Assembly (NCBI RefSeq): GCF_014639655.1
Contig: NZ_BMGB01000001.1
Coordinates: 1,938,882-2,002,881, forward strand
Reading direction: 5' to 3'
From: Conyzicola nivalis
Lineage (GTDB): Bacteria; Actinomycetota; Actinomycetes; Actinomycetales; Microbacteriaceae
Length of the DNA stretch: 64,000 bases
The translations under genes and the position numbers were made by a program. Below the pieces are notes generated by a model. It was not told the DNA's origin. It did no database searches and worked only from the letters and a program-made list of their open reading frames with translations. This document shows positions 1-7,373 of the stretch, one piece after another; position 1 is the first letter of the stretch, and every line of letters starts with the position of its first letter.

Positions 1-710
1 CCGCGACCCGGTATCTCGCGGAACTCGGTGTCGGTTGCCGAACCGTAGAGTTCGGCGGCCTGGCGGGCCACGACCTGCGGAATGGTGTGGTCCTTCTCGC
101 CGCCGACGATGAGCAGCGGCCCGCGCCTCGGGTCGCCTGTCTCGACGGCCGCCGGCGACACCGGGTCTTTCTTCGCGCCGGTGAGCTCGAAGATCGGCCG
201 GCCGGGGCCGGGGATAGTGAACGTGCGGAAGAGCTCGTCGGATTCGGCCCGGCTCAGGGCGTTGCCGAAGCCGTACCTGAACTGGCGGCGGCTCAGCGAG
301 ACCGCACGGTCGCGGTTCGCCTTGTTCGCCAGCACCGGCAGGGCCGAGCGGATCTGCGCGAAGGGCAGAGCCTTCACACCCTTGATCGGCGCGGGGTCGA
401 TCGCGACCGCTGCCGAGGCCAGGCCCGCGGCGAGCAGCTTCTGTGCGACGAGCCCGCCGAACGAGTGGCCGACGACGACGGGCTTGTCGGGCAGTTGCGC
501 GATGAGCGCGGCGTAGTGGTCGGTCACGTCCTGGATCCCGTGCCCGGATACCCGGCTGGCGTTCAGCCGGGTGGCCGAGACCGTCTCCGAGTCACCCGGC
601 CAGCCGGGGGCCTCTGTCGTGTAGCCCGCCTCGGCGAAGAGGTCGCGCCAGGGCTGCCAGGCACTCGCGTGCACCCAGAGCCCGTGGATGAAGACTACGG
701 ATGTCGCCAT
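1..710 (-). CDS. alpha/beta hydrolase, 3' end outside window
   Basis: The frame stays open from an ATG at 710 to the window edge, so the C-terminus is missing. The N-terminus has a beta-strand followed by HGLW (oxyanion region), and GHSFGG is the serine nucleophile elbow, typical of the alpha/beta hydrolase fold. No signal peptide is visible, so the enzyme is probably cytoplasmic. It lies 9 bp downstream of another alpha/beta hydrolase on the same strand, so the two are likely one operon under the TetR-type regulator encoded upstream. The substrate cannot be told from sequence; esterase or haloperoxidase-like relatives are possible. Confidence 0.85.
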   Translation of the reverse strand, partial: MATSVVFIHGLWVHASAWQPWRDLFAEAGYTTEAPGWPGDSETVSATRLNASRVSGHGIQDVTDHYAALIAQLPDKPVVVGHSFGGLVAQKLLAAGLASAAVAIDPAPIKGVKALPFAQIRSALPVLANKANRDRAVSLSRRQFRYGFGNALSRAESDELFRTFTIPGPGRPIFELTGAKKDPVSPAAVETGDPRRGPLLIVGGEKDHTIPQVVARQAAELYGSATDTEFREIPGR

Positions 711-719
711 CGGTACCGC

Positions 720-1559
720 CTACTTTCCTGCGCCGGCAGCGCGCTCGATGAGCTTCGCCACGTCGTTCGGCTTCTCGATCATCGAGAGGTGGTCGGTTTT
801 CACCTTCACGATCGTTCCGCCGGCGCGCTGCGCCATGGCGAGCTGTCCGTCGGCCGGGATGATCTTGTCGTTGGTGCCGACGAGGAAGAAGCTGGGCAGG
901 GTCTTCCAGGCCGGAACGCCCGACGGCTCCTGCAGCGCGCCGCCGGCTACCGGCCGCTGCGAGGCAGCAAGCACCGCGACATCCGACTTGCCCAGGTTTG
1001 CGGCGAACGCCTCGCGGAAGATCGACTTCTTGACGTAGAGGTCGGGGTCTCCCTCGGGGAGGTTCGGGTCCTGCACGACGTCGAACACCTCGGCCGGGTC
1101 GGCCGCCAGCGCGGAACCGGGAACGCTTCCCGCGAGCTGCACGATGGTCTCGCCCTGGTCGGGTGCGAACGCGTCGATGTAGGCGAGCGCCTTCACGGTG
1201 GGCGTCTGGTTCGCGGCGTTGGTGATGACGGCGCCGCCGTACGAGTGGCCGACCAGCACGACCGGGCCGGTGGTGGCCTGGTTGACGAAGGCGGCCACGG
1301 TGGCGGCGTCGGTCGCGAGTCCGCGCAACGGGTTCGGCGCGGCCAACACGGTGTAGCCGTCGTGCTGCAGCTTCTCGGTGACACCGGCGAAGCTCGACGA
1401 GTCGGCCCACGCGCCGTGCACGAGCACGATGGTTGGCTTGTCGGCGGGCTTCGAGGCCGCGGCGTCTGCGGCACCCGTTCCGGCTATGCCGGTGAGGGCG
1501 ACGACTGCGGTGGCCGTGACCACGCTGAGGGCTATGCGGTTGAGGGGGCGGAGTGACAT
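720..1559 (-). CDS. exported alpha/beta hydrolase
   Basis: This 279-aa protein begins with a Sec-type signal peptide: a basic start, a hydrophobic stretch to about residue 25, and an AADAA cleavage region. The mature part has HGAW near residue 50, a GHSYGG nucleophile elbow and a late DHLS segment that probably carries the catalytic histidine. These are hallmarks of alpha/beta hydrolases close to the pyrethroid hydrolase/salicylate esterase-like group. It is followed after 9 bp by a second hydrolase lacking a signal, and is divergent from a TetR regulator with an operator-like palindrome between them. Regulation by that repressor is inferred. Confidence 0.9.
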   Translation of the reverse strand: MSLRPLNRIALSVVTATAVVALTGIAGTGAADAAASKPADKPTIVLVHGAWADSSSFAGVTEKLQHDGYTVLAAPNPLRGLATDAATVAAFVNQATTGPVVLVGHSYGGAVITNAANQTPTVKALAYIDAFAPDQGETIVQLAGSVPGSALAADPAEVFDVVQDPNLPEGDPDLYVKKSIFREAFAANLGKSDVAVLAASQRPVAGGALQEPSGVPAWKTLPSFFLVGTNDKIIPADGQLAMAQRAGGTIVKVKTDHLSMIEKPNDVAKLIERAAGAGK

Positions 1560-1578
1560 TTCTGATCCCTTTCGAAGT

Positions 1579-1596
1579 AGAACGATCGGTCGTTCT
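1579..1596. promoter_or_regulatory. TetR-type operator (primary)
   Basis: AGAACGA-TCGG-TCGTTCT is a perfect 7-bp inverted repeat with a 4-bp centre. It sits 20 bp ahead of the hydrolase start and between divergent genes, one of which encodes a TetR repressor. Binding of that repressor is inferred from position and symmetry. Confidence 0.7.
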
Positions 1597-1656
1597 TGTA
1601 CAGAGAAGCAGTGCCGCTCGAATCTGTCAACTCGGTATCTGAAGTTTTTCGGCGGG

Positions 1657-1674
1657 AGATATACCGTTCGTTCT
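1657..1674. promoter_or_regulatory. second, degenerate TetR-type operator
   Basis: The right half TCGTTCT matches the primary operator exactly, and the identity runs on for a few bases. The left half AGATATA keeps only part of the symmetry. It lies immediately upstream of the presumed -10 of the regulator gene, so it would suit autorepression. Confidence 0.5.
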
Positions 1675-1678
1675 TGTG

Positions 1679-1684
1679 TATGAT
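1679..1684 (+). promoter_or_regulatory. -10 element of TetR gene; leaderless start
   Basis: TATGAT ends six bases before the ATG at 1691. This places the transcription start on or next to the A of the start codon, suggesting a leaderless mRNA, which is common in actinobacteria. No Shine-Dalgarno sequence is visible. Confidence 0.45.
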
Positions 1685-1690
1685 GTGTGC

Positions 1691-2263
1691 ATGTCAGCCT
1701 CGTCCCGCGCTTCCGTTCCCCCGCGTCAGCATCTGCTCGAGGTCGCCAGCGAGCTGTTCTACCGCGAGGGCATCAATTCGGTCGGCATCGACCAGATCGT
1801 GCGCGAAGCGCAGGTGACGCGGGCGACGCTCTACCGCCACTTCGCCGGCAAGGAGGCGCTCGTCGTCGCCTACCTGCAGCGCGAGGACGCAATGTTGCGC
1901 TCCCTGTTCGAGCAGGGCGAGGTCGCCGCGGTCTCGCCCGAGCACATGCTAGAGTCGGCGCTCGAAGGCATAGCGGACGACGCCACGCGCCACCACACCC
2001 GGGGATGCCCGTTCATCAACGCCACGGCGGAGTTCCCCGACCCGGAGAGCCCGGTGCGCAAGGTCGTCGCCGACCACCGCGCTTGGTTCCGCGGCTCCCT
2101 GGCTCGCTACCTGAGCGACGCGGGCATCGCCGACCCGGCCGAGACGGTCGACGCGATCGCCATACTGCGCGACGGCGTGCTCATCGGCAGCTACCTCGAC
2201 GACTCGGCGCGGGCACGCCGCGCGTTCCTGCGCACGGCTCGGCCGCTCGCCGGCTTGTCGTAA
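1691..2263 (+). CDS. TetR/AcrR family transcriptional regulator
   Basis: This is a 190-aa protein. Residues about 12-58 form the TetR DNA-binding domain (VGIDQIVREAQVTRATLYRHF, the helix-turn-helix with its characteristic YRHF end). The C-terminal helical domain includes a GCPF segment seen in a subgroup of small-molecule-responsive TetR proteins. A GTG at 1676 would add five residues, but it overlaps the likely -10 element, so ATG 1691 is preferred. The gene is divergent from the two hydrolases, with one perfect and one partial operator in the gap, so it most likely represses them and itself. The ligand is unknown. Confidence 0.9.
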   Translation: MSASSRASVPPRQHLLEVASELFYREGINSVGIDQIVREAQVTRATLYRHFAGKEALVVAYLQREDAMLRSLFEQGEVAAVSPEHMLESALEGIADDATRHHTRGCPFINATAEFPDPESPVRKVVADHRAWFRGSLARYLSDAGIADPAETVDAIAILRDGVLIGSYLDDSARARRAFLRTARPLAGLS

Positions 2264-2303
2264 GGGCGCGGGCATAGGCCGCGCGGACCGCTGGAAGATC
2301 TAG

Positions 2304-2355
2304 TGGAGCCGCCTGCCAGAATCGAACTGACGACCTTCTCATTACGAGTGAGATG
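2304..2355 (-). repeat. attachment-site duplication: tRNA-Thr 3' fragment
   Basis: These 52 bp match 8025-8076 of the intact tRNA-Thr gene with one difference (C at 2316, T at 8037). The fragment covers the tRNA from the anticodon stem to the CCA end and lacks the 5' half. It is therefore a displaced 3' end, as left when an integrative element enters a tRNA gene. It marks the left end of the element. Confidence 0.9.
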
Positions 2356-2412
2356 AAAGCCCGATTCGCAGACACTCAGTCATGGCTGGTTTCCGCGTAG
2401 ACGTTGAAAGCG

Positions 2413-2538
2413 TCAGTTAGTGGGCGTTCGAGCATCTTCGCTTGCGGAAGGTGCATAAGGTGCAGCGTAGGGTGCAGACTGCTCGTCCATCCTCCGGGCC
2501 AGCTCGCGCTCTCGTTCCTCGAGCGGGTGAACGTAAAT
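2413..2538 (-). pseudogene. C-terminal remnant of a tyrosine integrase
   Basis: The minus-strand frame ending at 2413 reads IYVHPLEERERELARRMDEQ followed by a proline/alanine tail. The Y-x-H pattern followed by an acidic-basic helix and a short tail resembles the end of phage tyrosine recombinases, where Tyr is the nucleophile. Here its codon is at 2533-2535. The rest of the gene is absent: upstream sequence in this frame does not look like an integrase, and a plus-strand HTH gene begins at 2569. The position beside the attachment site supports the reading, but only about 40 residues remain and the call rests on pattern similarity. Confidence 0.4.
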
Positions 2539-2568
2539 GCGGCATGCTCCACCCGGCGCCGCTCCGCA

Positions 2569-2871
2569 ATGAGCCGGTGCAGGCGCACTCGCGGGCGCGG
2601 CCTCGAGCAGCTGCTGGCGGCCGCGTGTGTCGCGTATGCGAAGCACGGCCGGGATCGATTCACCACAAAGCAGGTCGCCGGGGAGGCGGGCCCGTCCGGG
2701 ACGGTGTACCGATCCTTTCCGGACCGCGTGCCGCTCATTGACGCGATCGCACCCGACAGTGACAGGCAGGCGCAGCTCGTGCTTGAGCGGGTGCGCGAGG
2801 CACTTGCGGCGCAGGCTCTTGGGCCGGCGACGTTGGACGCTATCGCAGCTGAACTGGGGGTGACGGCATGA
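2569..2871 (+). CDS. TetR-like HTH protein of the island
   Basis: This is a 100-aa frame whose core (RFTTKQVAGEAGPSGTVYRS then FPDR) is a TetR-type helix-turn-helix with the usual tyrosine-phenylalanine end. It is followed by a short helical region instead of a full ligand domain. ATG 2569 is chosen because the upstream extension looks noncoding and overlaps the integrase tail on the other strand. The stop overlaps the next start as ATGA (2868-2871), typical of phage operons. It may be a small phage regulator; whether it is functional is unknown because its downstream neighbours are broken. Confidence 0.5.
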   Translation: MSRCRRTRGRGLEQLLAAACVAYAKHGRDRFTTKQVAGEAGPSGTVYRSFPDRVPLIDAIAPDSDRQAQLVLERVREALAAQALGPATLDAIAAELGVTA

Positions 2872-3279
2872 CCGCCATCGACCACAAGACAGCGGTGCTC
2901 GACGCGATCGAGGTCGCAGGGAACAGCGGGGAGACGGCGCTCGCGGTCGAGCGCCTCGCGCTTGCTCAGGTGCACGCCACCGCGCTCCTCGCAGAGCAGC
3001 AGCGCGTCGCAAATACCATCGCGGTGCTCGCAGTTTCCTCGAAGCGCAGAACGCCACGAAGGCAGCCAACGCGATCACCCGGCCGCCGATGGAAGCGCGC
3101 ATCGTTATGCGCGCCGACTTCAGACACGTCCTCTCAGGAGAACCCCCGACGTCGAGCACGAGGTCGTCGACACCGAGGGCCGCCCCGTGCGCGCTACGAA
3201 GGAGATTGAGGCAGATGCTGAGTACGCCCGCATCCGCCTGGCACCGATGCCGACGGAGGGGGCAGATCAAGACCCCTGA
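2868..3279 (+). pseudogene. frameshifted small island protein (about 137 aa)
   Basis: The frame starts at ATG 2868 (MTAIDHKTAVLDAIEVAG) and reads coherently to about 3032. The reading then continues in another frame (FLEAQNATKAANAITRPPM) from 3035 to about 3142. It shifts again (VEHEVVDTEGRPVRATKEI) to a TGA at 3277-3279. Two single-base losses, near 3033 and in the C run at 3143-3147, would restore one continuous protein. I do not recognise the family. Sequencing error is possible because one site is a homopolymer, but several such lesions cluster only in this island. Confidence 0.5.
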
Positions 3280-3283
3280 CGAC

Positions 3284-3524
3284 GTGATCGAAGACCTCGA
3301 GGTCGCAAGGTATTTCGCGGCGAAGAGCGCGCTGATCATCAAGGACGCGGACAAAGACGAAGCGGGTGGTCGCACGGTTGCATGCGATCGTCCATGGGAA
3401 GTCGCTGCGGTCGTCGACGGCAAAGAGCGCGGAGCTTCGGGAGACGGATGCCTTCGAGGTGGCGCTGGATACGGCGGAGGTCGCTTATGACTTGGCGCGT
3501 GCTGTGGCGAAGCCGGTCGAGTAG
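3284..3524 (+). pseudogene. frameshifted small island protein (about 80 aa)
   Basis: From GTG 3284 the frame reads VIEDLEVARYFAAKSALIIK up to DKDEA. Coding character then moves to another frame (VVARLHAIVHGKSLRSSTAK) ending in a TAG at 3522-3524. One extra G in the GGG at 3364-3366 explains the break. The restored product is short, helical and charged, with no recognised family. It follows the previous broken gene in the same orientation. Confidence 0.5.
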
Positions 3525-3553
3525 TTGACTTCCGTTCCGCAGACGCAGGCCGG

Positions 3554-3604
3554 CATGGTCAAGGTCACTTACCGGCGGGCCGGAACGGGAAGAGGGGAAG
3601 GCTG
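3554..3604 (+). other. tiny phage-like frame and strong SD with no intact gene behind it
   Basis: A 16-codon frame (MVKVTYRRAGTGRGEG) ends in TGA overlapping an ATG at 3605, preceded by GAAGAGGGGAAGG, a strong ribosome-binding site. The frame after 3605 does not look coding, and a well-supported minus-strand gene occupies the stretch. This suggests that a plus-strand operon was cut here by deletion or rearrangement. Confidence 0.3.
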
Positions 3605-3609
3605 ATGGA

Positions 3610-4131
3610 CTACAAAATGATGCCGCGCGTTCCCGTGGGCCGGTTGATTATCAGCGGCTCGGTTTGGCGATCGGGTTCATCGGCTTCACGCCAAGTCACG
3701 TCGAACTTTATGAAGTCCGCTTCCCGTGGTACGAGTTCAAATCTGATCTCGAACCACGCTTGCCCATTGACGACAGAAAGATCAGTTGCGTTTACCTCGA
3801 ATGTAGCGGATTCCGAACGATACGTCGGTATCACTTCGACGTCGAACACTCGACGACGCATGACGTTCCTGACCTGCACGGTTTGTGGTCCTAGGGGACG
3901 TACGTGCCATCGCGGGCGCGCTGGCTGTCCCTGCCTGAGAATCTGCGTTTGCTCTTCCAGAGCACTCGCGGCTCGTTCTGCTGAGCCGGCCGATGACTGG
4001 GCGGCGCTGACGTGTTCTCTTGCAAGCTTCTCGCTGCCGGCTGCGTCTCTACGTGCCGCGCGCGCTTCGGACGCCTGCCAAAAGGCGGCGGCAGCGGCGA
4101 GCACTGCTATTGCGGTTCCGAGCCATTCCAT
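3610..4131 (-). CDS. single-pass membrane protein, unknown function
   Basis: This 173-aa protein has an N-terminal membrane helix (about residues 4-20, WLGTAIAVLAAAAAFW). A charged, coiled-coil-prone helix follows to about residue 70, and then a beta-rich soluble domain of about 100 residues. Small proteins with this layout are often seen near integrases and in phage-derived islands of actinobacteria. No catalytic motif is visible and no function is assigned. It is intact, unlike the plus-strand genes beside it. Confidence 0.75.
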   Translation of the reverse strand: MEWLGTAIAVLAAAAAFWQASEARAARRDAAGSEKLAREHVSAAQSSAGSAERAASALEEQTQILRQGQPARPRWHVRPLGPQTVQVRNVMRRRVFDVEVIPTYRSESATFEVNATDLSVVNGQAWFEIRFELVPREADFIKFDVTWREADEPDRQTEPLIINRPTGTRGIIL

Positions 4132-4258
4132 GAACCCGACTCTATCGGCGCGAGATGGACTTTCAGCTGCAATGGTTCAGTCTGCTGTTGGCGCGGTTCG
4201 TCATCGGCCATCCGCCGCCCAGCTGCGCGAGTTCCGCGGGTGTGGTGTCGCCTCGATA

Positions 4259-4630
4259 CTAGGCCGGAAGTTTTGCCAAAACGGCCGCTGCGTATTTCGG
4301 CTCGTTGCCCGGGTCATTGCGCATCGCGTTCCAAGCAGCAATTACCAGGTTGGGGACATCGTCTCCACCTTTCGGGACCAACGTCGCGAACTTCGCGACG
4401 AGCGCCATTCCGTCGGCAGACCGTTCGAGGTATTCGACGCTACCTCGGTCGCGTTGGAAGGACGCGCGAGCTGTGCGCTCGAGGATCGCCTCGATCACGA
4501 CCAGCAGCTGCCTACGGCGCTCGCGCTTGTCTTCCCTGCGCTCAACGAGCCACGAGGTGAGCGCAACACCGCCGAACGAACCGAAGGCGCCAACTGCCGC
4601 ACCGATGACAACTACCCACGCCGAGTCCAT
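4259..4630 (-). CDS. small membrane-anchored protein, unknown function
   Basis: The 123-aa protein begins at ATG 4630; the longer frame upstream reads like noncoding sequence. Residues about 4-25 form a glycine-rich membrane helix (WVVVIGAAVGAFGSFGGVAL), followed by a basic, coiled-coil-like stretch (ERREDKRERRRQ) and a short helical domain. Its N-terminus resembles that of the protein at 6056-6601, so the two may be distant relatives. No function can be named. Confidence 0.7.
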   Translation of the reverse strand: MDSAWVVVIGAAVGAFGSFGGVALTSWLVERREDKRERRRQLLVVIEAILERTARASFQRDRGSVEYLERSADGMALVAKFATLVPKGGDDVPNLVIAAWNAMRNDPGNEPKYAAAVLAKLPA

Positions 4631-4712
4631 TTCAGAAACTCTATCGGCGGTAGCGCAGTCTGAGCACCGCGGTCGCCGAGTACCTGCTCGGTGGGTCTGT
4701 GGCCGTGCGAGC

Positions 4713-4979
4713 CTACTTCGAAGCGAGAGCCTTTTCAATTGCAAGGATCCGCATTTCAAGCTTCGCGACGGCCACCACCATCGCTCCTTCAAGGTCACTC
4801 GTCGGCATCGCGAGCTTTCCCTCTCCGTCGAGGTGCACCCCGGACTCAACCAGCATGTCTGACGTGATCGTGAGCCCAGGGTTGAGCTTCAGAAGGAATT
4901 CGTTCAGATGAGCCCACGCTTCTTCTCGCCGGGTCTCGGCCAATTCGTTCGACTCATTGGACGCTATCTCATCACTCAT
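4713..4979 (-). CDS. small acidic soluble protein, unknown
   Basis: This is an 88-aa protein with no membrane segment. An acidic N-terminus is followed by a helical region and then a segment mentioning a hydrophobic strand (LTITSDMLVESGVHL) before a C-terminal helix. Composition and codon use look coding. It lies head-to-head with the HNH gene at 5006. I do not recognise the family. Confidence 0.6.
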   Translation of the reverse strand: MSDEIASNESNELAETRREEAWAHLNEFLLKLNPGLTITSDMLVESGVHLDGEGKLAMPTSDLEGAMVVAVAKLEMRILAIEKALASK

Positions 4980-5005
4980 ACCGGAACTCTAGCGGGGGTC
5001 GCGGC

Positions 5006-5410
5006 ATGAGTGAACCGAGACCCGTCACCCGAGCGGTGACGTACGAGCGCGACGGACGCCGCTGTGTCTCCTGCGGCGCCGGGGCGCACTTGCATTACCA
5101 GCACCGTGCTGCGGTCGGCATAGGCGGCAGCAAAGTCCGTCCGCCGGTCGCGGAAGGGTTGACGTCGTGCGAGACGTGCAACCCGGCGTACGAGCCCGCG
5201 CTGCAGTTGCAGGCGTGGCGGTTCGGCTGGAAGATGTCGCCGTGGGTTTGAGAGCGCGGCCACGTCGCTGACGTGCGTGTCTACTACCCGCTCGAGCGCA
5301 CCTGGTTCCAGCTTGCCGCGTTTGGGCGCCGGATTCGGATTACGAGGGCTGCTGCAATCCACCATCCACGAGGTCTATGGCGAGCGCTATGACGAAAACA
5401 AGCGGCTCAT
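5006..5410 (+). pseudogene. HNH-type nuclease, interrupted by a stop and a frameshift
   Basis: The N-terminal 81 residues read as a phage-type HNH protein: RDGRRCVSCG, then HYQHRAAVG and a CETCN cysteine pair that would bind zinc. A TGA at 5249-5251 stops the frame. The same frame is open again directly after it (VRVYYPLERTWFQLA) to 5392, and the following VYGERYDENKR is in a different frame. This looks like a nonsense mutation plus a later one-base insertion. The truncated product could still fold, but part of the original protein is lost. Confidence 0.6.
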
Positions 5411-5421
5411 GGTCCAATGGC

Positions 5422-5757
5422 TCACTTTTTCACCAGCGAAATCCATACGAGACCGCTCCCCAGAATGACGAGTTGGACTAAGGCGACCACCCAAACCGAA
5501 AGGGCTGCGAGGCCGGTAAGTCCGCCGGAGTTGACCGCCCCTAAGAGCGGCAGCTGCGAGATCAGCCAAGAGACTCCCACCCAACCCACGGCGAAGTACA
5601 GCTGGCGCTTTCCCTTTCTGATTTTCTTCGCACTCGCCACCTCGCGTATGGCGCGGCCGAACTCCACGAGGAATGCGAACAGCACGACCACCAGGAGGCC
5701 TGAAAGCGCAGATGCTGCCTCGGGACGCATTGAAAACGGGTCTAGATACGGCCACAT
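5422..5757 (-). CDS. three-helix membrane protein, unknown
   Basis: This 111-aa hydrophobic protein has membrane helices at about residues 16-36, 53-70 and 80-106. A basic loop (KKIRKGKRQ) between the first two probably faces the cytoplasm. No motif identifies a function. It is intact and belongs to the minus-strand series of small membrane proteins in the island. Confidence 0.65.
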   Translation of the reverse strand: MWPYLDPFSMRPEAASALSGLLVVVLFAFLVEFGRAIREVASAKKIRKGKRQLYFAVGWVGVSWLISQLPLLGAVNSGGLTGLAALSVWVVALVQLVILGSGLVWISLVKK

Positions 5758-5807
5758 ATCCAGAAGCTTATTGAAAAGAAGTCAAGTCTGATGGTTCAAA
5801 GTTGATT

Positions 5808-5859
5808 CCGGGTTCGCGACGAGCCCGAAGGTGCCGGGTTCGCGACGAGCCCGAAGGTG
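5808..5859. repeat. two abutting 26-bp direct repeats
   Basis: The unit CCGGGTTCGCGACGAGCCCG plus AAGGTG occurs at 5808-5833 and 5834-5859 without a mismatch or gap. No other copy was seen nearby. It lies in the gap upstream of the 5422-5757 gene. Confidence 0.8.
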
Positions 5860-6055
5860 CTCAGTATCTCGCCAGCGCACCGTCTCGCCGCAACCGGGCT
5901 GTGGGCCATCGCCGGTACGTGATGCGCGGAGCACAGCCGGTGCGCGTTGGCGTGCAGGCCCACCGCGACCGGGAGCGTCGTCGGAGCGCATCGGCGCTAC
6001 TTTAATGTCGGATCAGGCGAACACCTCTGGCGAGATTAAATTCGGGATTAAGAAC
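5860..6055. other. gap in the island without a recognised gene
   Basis: No frame here has coding character, and no RNA or promoter is clear. Together with the preceding tandem repeat it fills the space between two minus-strand membrane-protein genes. Confidence 0.5.
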
Positions 6056-6601
6056 TTACCTGCGGCGCTTCCATTTGGCACGGCGTTTTGGCCTGTCGGG
6101 CTCGATGTCTTCGCCTCGAACGATCATGGCATCGCGAAGGGCCCGGGCGTACTCGACTTGTTCTTCGAACGCAGTTTCAAGTCTGCGGCCAGGTATCGCA
6201 CCTCGATACCATTCCATGGCAATTTCGTCCCAGCTGTGGCCGAGCGCCACCGCTTCCGAGAACGACTCGGCGGAAAGCACTACGTAGACGAGACCAGCGA
6301 CGGAGCGCGCGTCGCCGTTGACCCACATTCGCAATCGGACGTTCGCCGTGCGGATGGCGTTCGACGCTTTGTCGATCTCGACTTCATCACCGGTCCGCCA
6401 CGCTTCGATCCATTTGTTGTTGAGGTGGGTGATCTCGATGATGCTCTCACGTTGCACCTCACGCGTGGTTTCGTATCCGACAGTTCGACGCTCCTGCCAG
6501 CGCGCTACCACTGGGCCAATTATCGAGGTCAACAGCGCGCCGAGAACGGAAGCGCCAAAGCCAATTGCAGCTCCAAACAAGGCGGTTTCGGATGCGGTCA
6601 T
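6056..6601 (-). CDS. membrane-anchored protein, unknown function
   Basis: The 181-aa protein has one N-terminal membrane helix (about residues 7-33, glycine-rich) followed by WQERR and a long helical cytoplasmic domain. A very basic tail (RPKRRAKWKRRR) closes it. Its N-terminus resembles that of the 123-aa protein at 4259-4630. Similar one-helix proteins occur in phage-derived islands, but no activity is known to me. It is intact. Confidence 0.75.
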   Translation of the reverse strand: MTASETALFGAAIGFGASVLGALLTSIIGPVVARWQERRTVGYETTREVQRESIIEITHLNNKWIEAWRTGDEVEIDKASNAIRTANVRLRMWVNGDARSVAGLVYVVLSAESFSEAVALGHSWDEIAMEWYRGAIPGRRLETAFEEQVEYARALRDAMIVRGEDIEPDRPKRRAKWKRRR

Positions 6602-6894
6602 TGGTGCATCGTACCGGGGCCACGCTCGCGTTAGCGCATGCTCTCATCCGTGCGGCGTCCGGGGCCCCACGCGAATCCGACCTCCGTATGCGCGCTCCCC
6701 GATTGGAAGAACTGATAAATACCGATGCCAACCAGCTGCGCACTTCACAACTGCTGCGCGGGTTAGAAGAAACGTGAAAAGGCTCGCGACCAAGGGAGCG
6801 AGCAATAGTGCCTACCACGGGGCATCAGTTGAAACCGGCCATGCCCTCCACTCGGGGGCCGTAGCTTGTTCTTGTTTTTCGAGCGAGTACACGA
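6602..6894. other. gap in the island, no gene seen
   Basis: Short frames exist on both strands but none has convincing composition, start or context. A fragment of a lost gene is possible. Confidence 0.4.
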
Positions 6895-7317
6895 CTACTC
6901 GGCGTATCCGACATGTTCGGGGCATAGAGTGCCGGATGCCGCGCCGCCGATCAGGGCAACCGACTCAAGGTCGGGCAGGTCGGGCAGGTAGCCGGCGAGC
7001 ACCATGAACACCGACTCCATCGAGTCGCCGCGATCCATGGTGTCGCACGTCGCATCGCCGGCGTTGATCAGCACCTCGTCCGAGTAGTCGACACTCGGCA
7101 CCGACTCCTTCACCCCGGCAAGGTACTCGGCCTCGGCAACGGAGCGGGTGAAGTCATCCATCGCGGCACGCGTCGGCAGCTGGTACTCAGCTTCCTCGAC
7201 CGGCTCCTCCTCGGCAGCGGTCGGCGACGGGGTCGCGATGGCCTCTGGCTCGGCGGCGGCGCACCCGGACAGCAAGACGACAGCGAGCAGGGCGACAGCA
7301 GCGGCGTGGGTCCTCAT
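6895..7317 (-). CDS. lipoprotein with DUF732-like domain
   Basis: The start is placed at ATG 7317, which gives a compact lipoprotein signal: a basic residue, a hydrophobic stretch and the lipobox LLSGC near residue 19. The mature protein has a Pro/Thr/Glu-rich linker and then a helical domain with two conserved-looking cysteines (DATCDTMDRG and TLCPEHVGYAE). This is the layout of DUF732 proteins found in actinobacteria and their phages. Function is unknown. It is intact, unlike the HNH gene next to it. Confidence 0.7.
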   Translation of the reverse strand: MRTHAAAVALLAVVLLSGCAAAEPEAIATPSPTAAEEEPVEEAEYQLPTRAAMDDFTRSVAEAEYLAGVKESVPSVDYSDEVLINAGDATCDTMDRGDSMESVFMVLAGYLPDLPDLESVALIGGAASGTLCPEHVGYAE

Positions 7318-7373
7318 GCTCGCGAGCCTACCGAGCATCACTCAGCAGCACACCCACCAGTGAGGGGCACGCG

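Noticed and set aside
2304-2355. Second tRNA-Thr gene
   Set aside because: Only the 3' part is present; no D arm or 5' acceptor strand follows.
3605-4663. Plus-strand frame with a strong ribosome site at 3605
   Set aside because: Coding sense is on the minus strand in this stretch; the site is better explained as the end of a cut operon.
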